DNA of 64,000 nucleotides, from NCBI GenBank assembly GCA_036381595.1, contig DASVCN010000041.1, positions 62,001 to 126,000 on the forward strand, written 5' to 3'. How positions within the stretch are numbered: the first letter of the stretch is position 1; each line of letters opens with the position of its first letter. Below are positions 8,276-16,644 of this stretch, in pieces. The notes beneath the pieces are model-generated. The model worked only from the letters and a program-made list of their open reading frames with translations. It did not search any database and had not been told where the DNA came from. This DNA is from Trueperaceae bacterium (GTDB lineage Bacteria; Deinococcota; Deinococci; Deinococcales; Trueperaceae). The position numbers and the translations under genes are program-made.

Positions 8276-9282
8276 CCGAGGCCGGGGGCAACGGGTTCCA
8301 GCTCTGCAACCTCTTCGCGAGGGGGCAAGGGCTCGACCCGATCGGGTATGCAGGCACCCTGGACGCCTTCCTGGCGTTCGAGGTGCCGCTGCCGTGGCCC
8401 CGCGGGATATTCGAGAGCCGCAGCAAGCTGCCCGCCGAGGCCCGTGAGGCGCTCGAATGGTTCCAGCGCGAGCTCCCGTTCCGCCTGAGGTCGCTCGTGA
8501 TAGGTCCAGATCCCCAGTACAGCCAGCCCGGCATGCGGAGGGTGGTGTGGTGGGCGCGACCCGACGGACCGATGTCGGAGTACGGCAGCGCCGAGTATCT
8601 CGTACCGCAGGAATCGATGGGCCAACTGGTAGCGGCGCTGGTGCGCTCAGGGGGGCGGGCCGAGGATTTCGCCGACTACAGGACCGAGGCCCACGGCCGC
8701 AACCTGCTGGTTTGCACCCACGGCACCCAGGACGCCGCCTGCGGCCGCTTCGGCGTGCCCCTCTACCGTCGGCTCCGGAGCCGAGCAGGAGAGGCCGGCT
8801 GCAGGGTGTGGCGCGTCTCCCACTTCGGAGGTCACCTCTTCGCGCCAACGCTGCTCGAGCTCCCGTCCGGCCGGCTCTGGGCCTACCTCGAGGACGACTC
8901 TGCGGAGCTCTTGCTCGAGGAACGGGGCGACGCCGACGAGTTGCGTGACAAGTACCGGGGCTGGGCGGCCCTCGAGGGACCGTTCCTTCAGGCGCTCGAG
9001 CGCGAGTTGCTCGCACGTGAAGGCTGGGAGTGGCTGCGCCTCCCCAAGTCGGGCAGGACCATCGAGCAGGACCCCTCCGCTGATCCGCGTTGGGCGCTCG
9101 TCGAGCTGACCGTGTGGCGCGACCGGGGAGTCGAGGTACACACCGCCCGCGTCGAGGTCGATGGGTTCCTGGACGTGCGGCCCCGCTCCGACAGTCAGGA
9201 GGTGAAGCCGTACGCGCAGTACCGGGTGGCCTCGCTCAGCCTTACGGAAGGAACGGCTAGCGACGTGCAGGCGGTCGCCTGA
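8272..9282 (+). CDS. Sucrase/ferredoxin-like [2Fe-2S] protein
   Basis: 336 aa from the GTG that overlaps the upstream stop codon (GTGA). The thioredoxin-fold ferredoxin core is around residues 140-210: a Cys-X8-Cys pair in LLVCTHGTQDAACG and an H-X3-H in SHFGGHLFA, followed by LPSGRLWAYLE. In this family (yeast Apd1 is the studied member) two Cys and two His hold a [2Fe-2S] cluster. Its position between the siderophore-binding protein and the permeases suggests a cytoplasmic redox role in iron release, which is inference. The longer open frame back to 8128 is an overlap artefact with Arg-rich composition. Confidence 0.8.
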   Translation: MTEAGGNGFQLCNLFARGQGLDPIGYAGTLDAFLAFEVPLPWPRGIFESRSKLPAEAREALEWFQRELPFRLRSLVIGPDPQYSQPGMRRVVWWARPDGPMSEYGSAEYLVPQESMGQLVAALVRSGGRAEDFADYRTEAHGRNLLVCTHGTQDAACGRFGVPLYRRLRSRAGEAGCRVWRVSHFGGHLFAPTLLELPSGRLWAYLEDDSAELLLEERGDADELRDKYRGWAALEGPFLQALERELLAREGWEWLRLPKSGRTIEQDPSADPRWALVELTVWRDRGVEVHTARVEVDGFLDVRPRSDSQEVKPYAQYRVASLSLTEGTASDVQAVA

Positions 9283-10307
9283 TGACCGGGGCGAGCATGG
9301 GCACGCGGCCACGCTCGTTGCGCGCGTCGCGCTTCGCCGGGCTCGCGCTCGCGCTGGCGGTCACCGCCGTCCTCTTCGCCTCGAGCCTGGCGGTCGGAAG
9401 CATGCAGATCCCGCTGCCGGAGGTACTGCGCGGCCTCTTCGCGGGCGACGGATCGGTGAGCAGCCTGATCGTACGTACCGTTCGGCTGCCCCGGGCGCTC
9501 GCCGCACTTCTCGTCGGCGGTTCGCTGGCGGTGGCCGGGGCGATCATGCAGGCGTTGACCCGCAATCCGCTGGCTTCACCCGGGATCCTCGGGGTGAACG
9601 CCGGGGCGGCGCTCGCCGTCGTGGCGGCCGTGATCGTCACCGGAGGGCTGCCCCTGTCGGCCTACGCCCTGTTCGCCCTCCTGGGCGCCGCCGTCGCCGG
9701 AGCTTTCGTGTACGCCCTGGGATCGGCGGGCCGTGGCAACCCTTCGCCGCTGCGGCTGGCTCTGGCCGGCGCCGTCCTGATGTCGTTCCTCACCTCGCTC
9801 ACCACCGCCCTGCTGCTCCTGGACCAGGAGACTCTGGACCAGGTGCGCTTCTGGACCGCCGGCTCACTCGCCGGACGCGACATGGAACTCCTCTCCCTGA
9901 GCGCCCCCTACATGCTGCTCGGCCTGCTACTCGCCGTCCCCCTCTCCCGGAGGCTCACCGCCCTGTCGCTGGGCGACGACGTGGCCCGCGGCCTGGGCCA
10001 GCGTTCGGGCGGCGTGAAGCTCGCCGCGGCACTGGTCGTGGTGCTCCTCGCTGGCGGAGCGGTCGCGCTCGCCGGACCGATCGCCTTCGTGGGCCTGGTG
10101 GCGCCCCATCTGGCCCGCTTCCTGGTGGGTACCGACTACCGCTGGGTGCTCCCCTACGCCGCCCTCCTGGGAGCGATCCTGGTGACGGTAGGCGACATCG
10201 GCGCCAGGGTGGCGCTGCGCCCGCAGGAGATCCCGGTAGGCGTCCTCATGGCGGTAATCGGCGCTCCCTTCTTCATCCACCTCGCCAGGACGAAGGTGAG
10301 GCGCTGA
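9282..10307 (+). CDS. FecCD-family iron-siderophore ABC permease
   Basis: 341 aa with the usual N-terminal segment and about nine further TM helices. Family blocks include [21 protein letters not shown], the [21 protein letters not shown] stretch and the late [19 protein letters not shown] ATPase-coupling loop. It forms the inner-membrane channel with the next gene product. It starts inside the preceding stop codon (TGATG) and overlaps the next gene by one base. Confidence 0.93.
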   Translation: MTGASMGTRPRSLRASRFAGLALALAVTAVLFASSLAVGSMQIPLPEVLRGLFAGDGSVSSLIVRTVRLPRALAALLVGGSLAVAGAIMQALTRNPLASPGILGVNAGAALAVVAAVIVTGGLPLSAYALFALLGAAVAGAFVYALGSAGRGNPSPLRLALAGAVLMSFLTSLTTALLLLDQETLDQVRFWTAGSLAGRDMELLSLSAPYMLLGLLLAVPLSRRLTALSLGDDVARGLGQRSGGVKLAAALVVVLLAGGAVALAGPIAFVGLVAPHLARFLVGTDYRWVLPYAALLGAILVTVGDIGARVALRPQEIPVGVLMAVIGAPFFIHLARTKVRR

Positions 10308-11365
10308 TGGGAGGCGCGGCGCGCCGGCCTGGCGCCTGGTGGTACCTGCGGCTGGGACGGGTCTCGATCCGACTGCCCAGGCGACTTCTACCGGTCGGCT
10401 CGATCCTCCTGCTGCTGATCCTCGCGACCATGGTGGTGAGCGTAGGGGTCGGCGAGTACCACATAGGCCCCGTCGACGTCGTCCGCGCCACGCTCGGTCT
10501 CGAGACGGGCAACCCCGACCACGCGCTGGTCGTGCGCACCTTCCGCCTCCCTCGCATCGTGCTGGCTGCGCTGGTGGGAGCCGCCCTCGCCCTCTCCGGG
10601 GCGGTACTGCAAGGGATAACCAGGAACGGGCTCGCCGAGCCTGGAGTGCTGGGCATCAATCAGGGCGCTGGCCTGGCGGCGGTAGCTCTGCTCACGCTCG
10701 CCCCTTCCGCCTCGGTGGCTCTGTTGCCCTGGCTGGCGCTGGCCGGCGGCCTCATCGCCGCTCTGCTCATCTACCTGCTGGCCTGGAATCAGGGTGCGGC
10801 CCCCATTCGCCTCCTGCTGGTGGGGATCGGGATCGGGGCCGTCGCCTCCGCAGCGACCACGTTCATGATCGTCTACGGCGACATCATCGACGTGCAGAGG
10901 GCCCTCTTCTGGCTCACGGGAAGCGTCTACGGGCGCACCTGGGAGCACGTGAGGATGCTGGGCGCCTGGATGCTCGTGCTGGCGCCTCTCCTCCTGCTCT
11001 GCGCCCGGGCCCTCAACGTCCTCGCCCTTGGGGACGCTCCGGCGCGGGCCCTTGGCCAGCGTGTCGAGTTGGCTCGTGGCATTCTCATCGTAGCTGCCGT
11101 CGCACTCGCCACCGGCGCGGTGTCGGTGGCCGGCACCGTCGCCTTCGCCGGGCTCGTCGCGCCCCATGCGGCACGTCGACTCGTGGGACCGGCCTTCGAG
11201 GCTCTCCTGCCGGCCAGCGCCCTCTTCGGCGCACTGCTGCTCTTGCTCGCCGACCTCATCGGCCGTACCGTCATAGCCCCGAGTCAACTGCCGGTCGGCA
11301 TCGTGACTGCTGTGATCGGGGCCCCATATCTGCTATTCCTGTTGTGGCGCCAAAGGAGTCTCTAG
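10307..11365 (+). CDS. FecCD-family iron-siderophore ABC permease, second subunit
   Basis: 352 aa, paralogous to the preceding gene. Diagnostic blocks are [42 protein letters not shown] and [21 protein letters not shown]. It pairs with the first permease as a heterodimer. The ATG overlaps the upstream TGA (TGATG), so the two subunits are translationally coupled. The ATPase gene begins two bases after its stop. Confidence 0.93.
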   Translation: MGGAARRPGAWWYLRLGRVSIRLPRRLLPVGSILLLLILATMVVSVGVGEYHIGPVDVVRATLGLETGNPDHALVVRTFRLPRIVLAALVGAALALSGAVLQGITRNGLAEPGVLGINQGAGLAAVALLTLAPSASVALLPWLALAGGLIAALLIYLLAWNQGAAPIRLLLVGIGIGAVASAATTFMIVYGDIIDVQRALFWLTGSVYGRTWEHVRMLGAWMLVLAPLLLLCARALNVLALGDAPARALGQRVELARGILIVAAVALATGAVSVAGTVAFAGLVAPHAARRLVGPAFEALLPASALFGALLLLLADLIGRTVIAPSQLPVGIVTAVIGAPYLLFLLWRQRSL

Positions 11366-11367
11366 CA

Positions 11368-12180
11368 ATGGCAAAGCTCGCCGCCGACAAGCTAACTCTC
11401 GCCTACGACCAGCAGGAGATCATCCGCGACCTCGGCATCTCCATACCCGAGGGGAAGGTGACTGCGCTGGTCGGGCCCAACGGTTGCGGCAAGTCGACCC
11501 TGCTGAGAGGCCTTGCCCGACTGATGGCGCCCAAGGCGGGAAACGTGCTTCTCGACGGCAAGGCGATCGCCCGGCTCTCCAGCAAGGAGGTGGCGCGGCA
11601 GATGGGGATCCTGCCCCAGGGCCCGGTTGCCCCGGAGGGGATGAGCGTGCGGGAGCTCGTCACCCAGGGACGCTACCCGCATCAGAGTCTCCTGCGCCAG
11701 TGGTCCAAGGAGGACGAGGACGCGCTGGAGTGGGCGCTGGATATCACCTCGCTCGTCGAACTGGCCGACCGGCCGCTCGACACGCTCTCCGGCGGACAGC
11801 GGCAGCGGGCCTGGATCGCGATGACCCTCGCCCAGCAGACCCCGGTCCTGCTGCTCGACGAACCCACCACCTTCCTCGATCTCGCCCACCAGGTAGAGAT
11901 CCTCTCGCTCCTCGACGAACTGAACGAGCGGGAGGGGCGCACCATCGTGATGGTTCTGCACGACATCAATCAGGCCTGCCGCTACGCCCACCACATCGTG
12001 GCGCTGCGCGACGGCGCGGTGGTGGCCGAGGGCGACCCTCGGGAGGTCGTCGATCACGGCATGGTCTGCCAGGTGTTCGGCATCGAGTGCCACGTGGTGC
12101 GCGATCCGGTGAGCGGAACGCCCCTCTGCCTGCCGCAGAGCTGCCCCCTCAGGCTCCTGCCCAAGACCGGCGCCGCCTGA
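11368..12180 (+). CDS. Iron-siderophore ABC transporter ATP-binding protein (FecE/FpvE-type)
   Basis: 270 aa. Walker [10 protein letters not shown] (residues 36-44), signature [10 protein letters not shown], Walker [16 protein letters not shown] and the switch His in VLHDINQAC. It hydrolyses ATP to drive uptake through the two FecCD permeases. The C-terminal stretch [16 protein letters not shown] matches siderophore ATPases. Start is the ATG at 11368 with AAAGGAG nine bases before; the same frame is open far upstream but that part is a shadow of the permease gene. Confidence 0.93.
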   Translation: MAKLAADKLTLAYDQQEIIRDLGISIPEGKVTALVGPNGCGKSTLLRGLARLMAPKAGNVLLDGKAIARLSSKEVARQMGILPQGPVAPEGMSVRELVTQGRYPHQSLLRQWSKEDEDALEWALDITSLVELADRPLDTLSGGQRQRAWIAMTLAQQTPVLLLDEPTTFLDLAHQVEILSLLDELNEREGRTIVMVLHDINQACRYAHHIVALRDGAVVAEGDPREVVDHGMVCQVFGIECHVVRDPVSGTPLCLPQSCPLRLLPKTGAA

Positions 12181-12292
12181 CCAGCGTGCGGAGCGGGTCT
12201 CGCTCGCCGCTGAACCAGTGTGGGCGAGTTCAGTTCGCGGCAGCCGCAAGTGAAAGCAAGCCCCTCGCCATACCCCTGCAGGTTGGCCGGCG

Positions 12293-12631
12293 CTAGCCGC
12301 AGCCTGCCGCCCCAGCCGCCTCGAATCTGCTCAGATATCCCGAAAGCCTCGCGAACGCCTCCGGTTCGAGGGCGTAGTAGGTCCAGCGGCCGCGCTTCTC
12401 TGCGGAGAGGAGCCCTGCCTGGACGAGGATCTTGAGGTGGTGGCTCACGGTGGGCTGGGAGAGGCCCAGAAGGGTCTCGAAGTCGCAGCCGCAAACCCCG
12501 TCTTCCCGCGCGCAGCAGTCGCCTCGTGGCTCGAGCAGGAACTCGAGGATCTTGAGGCGGGCCGGATCGGCGATCGCCTTGAGCCGTCCTGCGGTCTCCT
12601 CCACTGCATCCGCTCTTACGAGAACAGCCAT
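12293..12631 (-). CDS. ArsR-family metal(loid)-responsive repressor
   Basis: 112 aa winged-helix repressor. The recognition region is LLGLSQPTVSHHLKILVQAGLL. The metal site precedes it: C39-C40 and C47-G-C49, aligned with the Cys-Val-Cys of enterobacterial ArsR but with Glu at the third position, so the binding geometry differs and the extra CC pair may compensate. It is divergent from the small ORF/flavoprotein/MFS operon, which it most likely represses in the absence of arsenite or antimonite. Confidence 0.88.
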   Translation of the reverse strand: MAVLVRADAVEETAGRLKAIADPARLKILEFLLEPRGDCCAREDGVCGCDFETLLGLSQPTVSHHLKILVQAGLLSAEKRGRWTYYALEPEAFARLSGYLSRFEAAGAAGCG

Positions 12632-12678
12632 GCCCGAGTATACATTGACAAATCTCGATGTGTCGGATTATCGTCGTC

Positions 12679-12698
12679 GCATCGACGTATCGACATGC
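12679..12698. promoter_or_regulatory. Candidate ArsR operator
   Basis: Imperfect palindrome, left half GCATCGA and right half TCGACATGC around CGTA, in the divergent spacer between the arsR-type gene and the flavoprotein operon. ATTGAC and GTCAAT also lie as an inverted pair around it (near 12645 and 12698). Position and symmetry suggest the repressor binding site. Confidence 0.5.
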
Positions 12699-12722
12699 GT
12701 CAATCCATGCGTGGAGGCAGAA

Positions 12723-12911
12723 GTGAACCTCGAAATGATCGCCCGACTCAACCAGGACCACCTCCAGCAGCTCAGAAGCGAAGCGACCCGGGACGCAGCG
12801 ACGCGGGCGGACCTTCGCCTGCCGCAGGTGAACGGAGCGTCTTCGATCAGGCAGACGATCCGCTGCCTCTTCACACCCGCGTGCAGTCGGTGCTGCCAGG
12901 CCGTCTCGTGA
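12723..12911 (+). CDS. Small hypothetical protein coupled to the flavoprotein gene
   Basis: 62 aa from a GTG preceded by GGAGG at six bases. The N-terminal half is helical and charged (MIARLNQDHLQQLRSEATRD). The C-terminus holds four cysteines (RCLFTPACSRCCQAVS) that could bind a thiophilic metalloid. Its TGA overlaps the GTG start of the flavoprotein (GTGA), so the two are translationally coupled. I do not recognise the family. It could also be only a coupling leader peptide. Confidence 0.55.
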   Translation: MNLEMIARLNQDHLQQLRSEATRDAATRADLRLPQVNGASSIRQTIRCLFTPACSRCCQAVS

Positions 12912-14257
12912 ACTCCCTATCGGAACTCCCCGTCGTCGTGATCGGGGCCGGGCCGGTTGGCCTGGCCGCGGCAGCTCAACTCCTCGAACACGGCCTCGAG
13001 CCGCTCATCCTGGAGGCGGGAAACCTGGTTGGAGCCAACGTGAGAGAGTGGGGCCACGTCCCCCTCTTCTCCCCCTGGCGCTATCTCACCGACCGGGCTG
13101 CACTCTCCCTCCTGGAGCAGGAAGGCTGGCAACGACCCGACCCGGAGGAGCACCCGAAGGGTCGGGAGCTGGTGGAGCGATACCTCGAACCGCTCGCCGG
13201 CGTCCCCGCCATCGCTCGCTCGCTGCGGCTCTCCCACAGGGTCCTGGCCGTCACCCGGTTCGGTCTCGACAGGATGAAGACAACGGGCAGAGGCGACTCT
13301 CCCTTCCTGGTGGTCGCGGAGGGTCCCGGTGGCGAAGTGAGGATCGAAGCGCAGGCGGTGATCGACGCCTCGGGCACATGGTCGACACCAAACCCACTCG
13401 GCGCAGGGGGCGTAGCTGCCCAGGGAGAGGCCGAGCTCGCTCAGAGGATCCGGTACGGCATCCCCGAAGCGACCGGGCGAGAACGAGACCGTTACGCCGG
13501 ACGAGACGTGGTGGTGGTAGGCAGCGGCCACTCGGCCCAGAACGCGGTGCTCGAGCTGGCGGCGTTGAGGAGGGAGACGGGCAGCGGTCAGGTGTTCTGG
13601 GCCGTGAGGCGCCAGCAGGCGGGAGCCCTGTACGGCGGCGGGGACGGCGACCAACTGCCGGAGCGCGCTGCCCTGGGCGGCCGCGCGAGAGCGCTGGTCG
13701 ACGCTGGCGAGGTACGACTCGTGACCGGCTTCCTCGCCCAGCGCCTGGCCCACGAAGGCGAGAGGGTCCGGATCGCAGCCGCCGACGGCAGAAGCCTTCT
13801 AGTCGACGAGCTGGTAGTTGCTACCGGTTTCCGGCCCCGATTGGAGATGCTGCGCGAACTGCGTATCGAGCTCGACCCGATCACCGAGGCGCCGGTGCGC
13901 CTGGCGCCACTCATCGACCCCAACGTGCACTCGTGCGGTACCGTCCCACCCCACGGCGAAGCCGAACTCGCCCACCCGGAGAGCGGCTTCTACATCGTCG
14001 GCATGAAGAGTTATGGCAGGGCTCCGACCTTCCTGCTGCTCACCGGCTACGAGCAGGTCCGTTCAGTGGTCGCCTTCCTGGCAGGTGATCTGGAGGCCGC
14101 CCGGCGCGTGGAGCTCGAGCTGCCCGAGACGGGCGTGTGCTCGGCGGACGGCTGCTGCGAACCCGGAGCCGGGCTGGAGGGAGCGGCCTGTTCGATCGAC
14201 TGGCGCAGCCGCCAGGAGGAGTTGGCCGTGGTAGGCCCCGCCGGCAGCTGTTGCTGA
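12908..14257 (+). CDS. FAD/NAD(P)-dependent oxidoreductase of an ars-type locus
   Basis: 449 aa from a GTG overlapping the small ORF stop. The N-terminal FAD Rossmann loop is VVVIGAGPVGLAAAAQLLEHG. A second dinucleotide loop, VVVVGSGHSAQNAVLEL, is near residue 200 and binds NAD(P). The layout is that of flavin monooxygenase/thioredoxin-reductase-like proteins often seen in arsenic operons. The last 45 residues are cysteine-rich (GVCSADGCC, AACS, GSCC), unusual for the family and suggestive of metalloid binding. Substrate is unknown; an arsenical is inferred from the ArsR neighbour. Confidence 0.75.
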   Translation: MNSLSELPVVVIGAGPVGLAAAAQLLEHGLEPLILEAGNLVGANVREWGHVPLFSPWRYLTDRAALSLLEQEGWQRPDPEEHPKGRELVERYLEPLAGVPAIARSLRLSHRVLAVTRFGLDRMKTTGRGDSPFLVVAEGPGGEVRIEAQAVIDASGTWSTPNPLGAGGVAAQGEAELAQRIRYGIPEATGRERDRYAGRDVVVVGSGHSAQNAVLELAALRRETGSGQVFWAVRRQQAGALYGGGDGDQLPERAALGGRARALVDAGEVRLVTGFLAQRLAHEGERVRIAAADGRSLLVDELVVATGFRPRLEMLRELRIELDPITEAPVRLAPLIDPNVHSCGTVPPHGEAELAHPESGFYIVGMKSYGRAPTFLLLTGYEQVRSVVAFLAGDLEAARRVELELPETGVCSADGCCEPGAGLEGAACSIDWRSRQEELAVVGPAGSCC

Positions 14258-14287
14258 AGCGGGCATAGCCGGGCGTAGAATCTCGGC

Positions 14288-15544
14288 GTGAACGAGAGCC
14301 CTCGCCGTCACCGCCTCTACTACGGCTGGTGGATGGTGGCGGCTCTCTCCGTTACCGAGACCATCTCGTTCGGCATCCTGGCGTACTCGTTCACCGTCTT
14401 CATCGCCCCGATGCACGCCGAACTGGGCTGGTCGGTGGCCGGACTGACCGGGGCCTACTCCCTGGGCCTGCTGATCGCCGGCTTCACCGCCGTACTGGTG
14501 GGGCGCTGGCTGGACGAGCATGGCGCGAGGCTGCCCATGAGCCTGGGTTCCCTGCTCGCAGCCGCGATGCTGTTCGCCTGGAGCAGGGTCGACACCATCT
14601 GGAGCTTCTACCTGCTGTGGGCCGGTGTGGGCGTGGCCATGGCCGGTGTCCTCTACGAGCCCGCTTTCGCCGTGCTGGCCAAGTGGTTCCACCGTGACCT
14701 GGGCAGGGCGCTCACGGTGCTGACCTTCCTTGCCGGTCTCGCCAGCGTCATCTTCATCCCGCTGTCGGGCCTGCTTGTCGAAAGGATCGGCTGGCGTGCG
14801 GCGCTCGAGGTCCTGGCACTGATCCAGTTGGCGACACTGCCGCTCCACGCCCTGTTCATCCGCAGGCGCCCGAGCGATCTGGGCTTGCAGCCCGATGGGA
14901 ACAGGAGCGTGGGCCCGCAGCACCACGAGTTATCGGGCCTGAGCCCGCACGAGGCGTTCCCCCGGCCCGACTTCCGACGTCTGGCGGTCGCTTTCTCGCT
15001 CTCCACCTTCGCTATAACCGCGATGGGGGTCCACCTGGTTCCGCTGCTCGTCGAGGCCGGCCGGTCGGCGACCGCAGCGGCGGCGGTGGGGGGCGCGATA
15101 GGCCTCTTCGCTCTACCCGGACGGCTGGTGCTGACCCCGTTGGGTGACCGCCTGCCCCGGCGGCTGGTGGCAGCTGCCATCTTCGCCCTACAGGCGCTGG
15201 GCATCGTCGTCCTGCTGTGGGGGGCGGGCGCCGACGTCGCCGTCTGGGCGTTCGTCGTCCTCTACGGAGCCGGCTTCGGAGCCATTACGCCTGCCCGGGC
15301 GGCTCTGCTAGCCGAGTACTACGGAGGCCGCCACTACGGCCGGATAAGCGGCCGGATGGCGCTCATCAACTCACTTGCCCGAGCTCTGGCTCCGGTATCC
15401 ACCGGCATTCTCGTCACCGTGAGCGGCGGCTTCGAGTCGCTGCTGGCGTTGCTCGTGATCTGCTGCGGCCTAGCCGCCCTGAGCGTCGCCCTCGCCTATG
15501 CGCCGGCTCCGCTGGCTCGAGGCGGCAGAGGCGTGAGCAGCTGA
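14288..15544 (+). CDS. Major facilitator superfamily transporter
   Basis: 418 aa with about twelve TM segments. It has the loop 2-3 signature GRWLDEHGAR and the start YYGWWMVAALSVTETISFGILAYSF, typical of the OxlT/monocarboxylate-like MFS branch. It lies 30 bp after the flavoprotein and is probably in the ArsR-controlled operon, so efflux of the oxidoreductase product is a reasonable hypothesis. Start is GTG at 14288. Confidence 0.85.
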   Translation: MNESPRRHRLYYGWWMVAALSVTETISFGILAYSFTVFIAPMHAELGWSVAGLTGAYSLGLLIAGFTAVLVGRWLDEHGARLPMSLGSLLAAAMLFAWSRVDTIWSFYLLWAGVGVAMAGVLYEPAFAVLAKWFHRDLGRALTVLTFLAGLASVIFIPLSGLLVERIGWRAALEVLALIQLATLPLHALFIRRRPSDLGLQPDGNRSVGPQHHELSGLSPHEAFPRPDFRRLAVAFSLSTFAITAMGVHLVPLLVEAGRSATAAAAVGGAIGLFALPGRLVLTPLGDRLPRRLVAAAIFALQALGIVVLLWGAGADVAVWAFVVLYGAGFGAITPARAALLAEYYGGRHYGRISGRMALINSLARALAPVSTGILVTVSGGFESLLALLVICCGLAALSVALAYAPAPLARGGRGVSS

Positions 15545-15560
15545 ACTGCGAGCGAGGTCT

Positions 15561-16124
15561 TCAGACGCGTGGGCGCAAAGCCCGCCACATCGCCTGCCTG
15601 GGTGGGAAGCCGCTGGGCAGCAGAGCCCTGTCGGCGGTGCGAACCTCTTCGAAGGTGACGAAGGCGTTGGGGTTGGTTTCCTGGATTATCTCGAGCAGCT
15701 TGCGCGAGCGCTTCTTCGGTATGACGCTGAAGGCTATGCTCACGTCGCCGTCCCTACCGGCGGCGTTCATGGCGGTGACGGTGCAGCCGGCATCCCGCAG
15801 GGCGGTGATGACCTCCCGCTGGCCAGCCGGTATCACCACCCGCATCAGGGTCTTGCCCAGTGCGAGCCAGTCGTTGATGATGCAGCCCACCAGAGTTCCG
15901 GTCGCGTAACCGGCAGCGAAGCCGAGGATGTTGTACGGGTTGTCGAGCTCGGTGATCACTCGCGCGGTTGCCGACAGCCAGATGAGCGACTCGACGAAAC
16001 TGAGCGCCACCGCAGGACCGCGGAAACCGCGGACCAGGACGTTCACCCGGAGCGTGCCGATGCTGACGTCGGCGATCCGGAGGATGAAGATAAGGAGTGC
16101 GTTCAGTACTAGGTTCGTGACCAT
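15561..16124 (-). CDS. UPF0316 membrane protein (DUF5698 + DUF2179)
   Basis: 187 aa. Three hydrophobic N-terminal helices (ALLIFILRIADVSIGTLRV, a WLSATARVI segment and a GFAAGYATGTLVGCII segment) form the DUF5698 part. Residues 105-175 are the cytoplasmic DUF2179 alpha/beta domain (VIPAGQREVITALRDAGCTVT, then KKRSRKLLEIIQETNPNAFVT). Function is unknown; DUF2179 domains occur in nucleotide- or ligand-sensing membrane proteins. Convergent with the MFS gene. Confidence 0.85.
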   Translation of the reverse strand: MVTNLVLNALLIFILRIADVSIGTLRVNVLVRGFRGPAVALSFVESLIWLSATARVITELDNPYNILGFAAGYATGTLVGCIINDWLALGKTLMRVVIPAGQREVITALRDAGCTVTAMNAAGRDGDVSIAFSVIPKKRSRKLLEIIQETNPNAFVTFEEVRTADRALLPSGFPPRQAMWRALRPRV

Positions 16125-16203
16125 GGGGGCCCCTTAGCGGAGGAAAACTTACCTCCGGGATTCTATACGCCATATCCGGCAGCGATACCACTCCAGGCCA
16201 CGT

Positions 16204-16232
16204 GAAAAAGCCCGCACCTCAAAGGCGCGGGC
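16204..16232 (-). terminator. Rho-independent terminator of the DUF1059 gene
   Basis: Read on the minus strand, a GCCCGC/GCGGGC stem with an 11-base loop is followed by five T residues, 27 bases after the DUF1059 stop codon. Confidence 0.75.
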
Positions 16233-16258
16233 CGGACTGGTCCTGCTTCGCGGGCAGC

Positions 16259-16432
16259 CTACTCCTCCCGGATCGCCGCTTTCGCCTGAGCGACGACCTC
16301 CTCGGGTATCTCCGTGAGCCGATGCTCCCGCTCAGCATGCTCGGCCACCAGCTTCAACAGCTCCTCCTCGCTGTTCGCCTTGGCTACGTAGCCGCAATCG
16401 AAACCGACGTCCTTGCAGTAGAGCAACTTCAC
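16259..16432 (-). CDS. DUF1059 small protein
   Basis: 57 aa. It begins VKLLYCKDVGFDCGYVAKAN and has HAEREH in the middle, matching the DUF1059 pattern (CRDVGFDC, then an H-X4-H motif). The two Cys and two His could bind a metal. Start is GTG at 16432 with a strong AAAGGAGGG seven bases upstream. Function unknown. Monocistronic, followed by a clear terminator. Confidence 0.85.
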   Translation of the reverse strand: MKLLYCKDVGFDCGYVAKANSEEELLKLVAEHAEREHRLTEIPEEVVAQAKAAIREE

Positions 16433-16644
16433 CGCGCCCTCCTTTCCGGCCCTTCGGCCTCTTCCGCCAGTCGAGTATGACGAGTTGACGCCCGGGCGGG
16501 CGGCTGCGTCCGGCCGGCTGAATCGATCACTGTCTTAGCCCTGGCGGCCGTCCGGCTCGCGCGGCTGGCACGCTGTTCCCTTAGATCCGCGTGTTGGGAT
16601 CGTCACTACCGGTGGTGGTAATGTCAGACGGTGTGCGGACTCTG

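Noticed and set aside
10339-11367. Long upstream extension of the siderophore ATPase frame
   Set aside because: Shadow of the permease gene; the ATPase start at 11368 has its own ribosome site.
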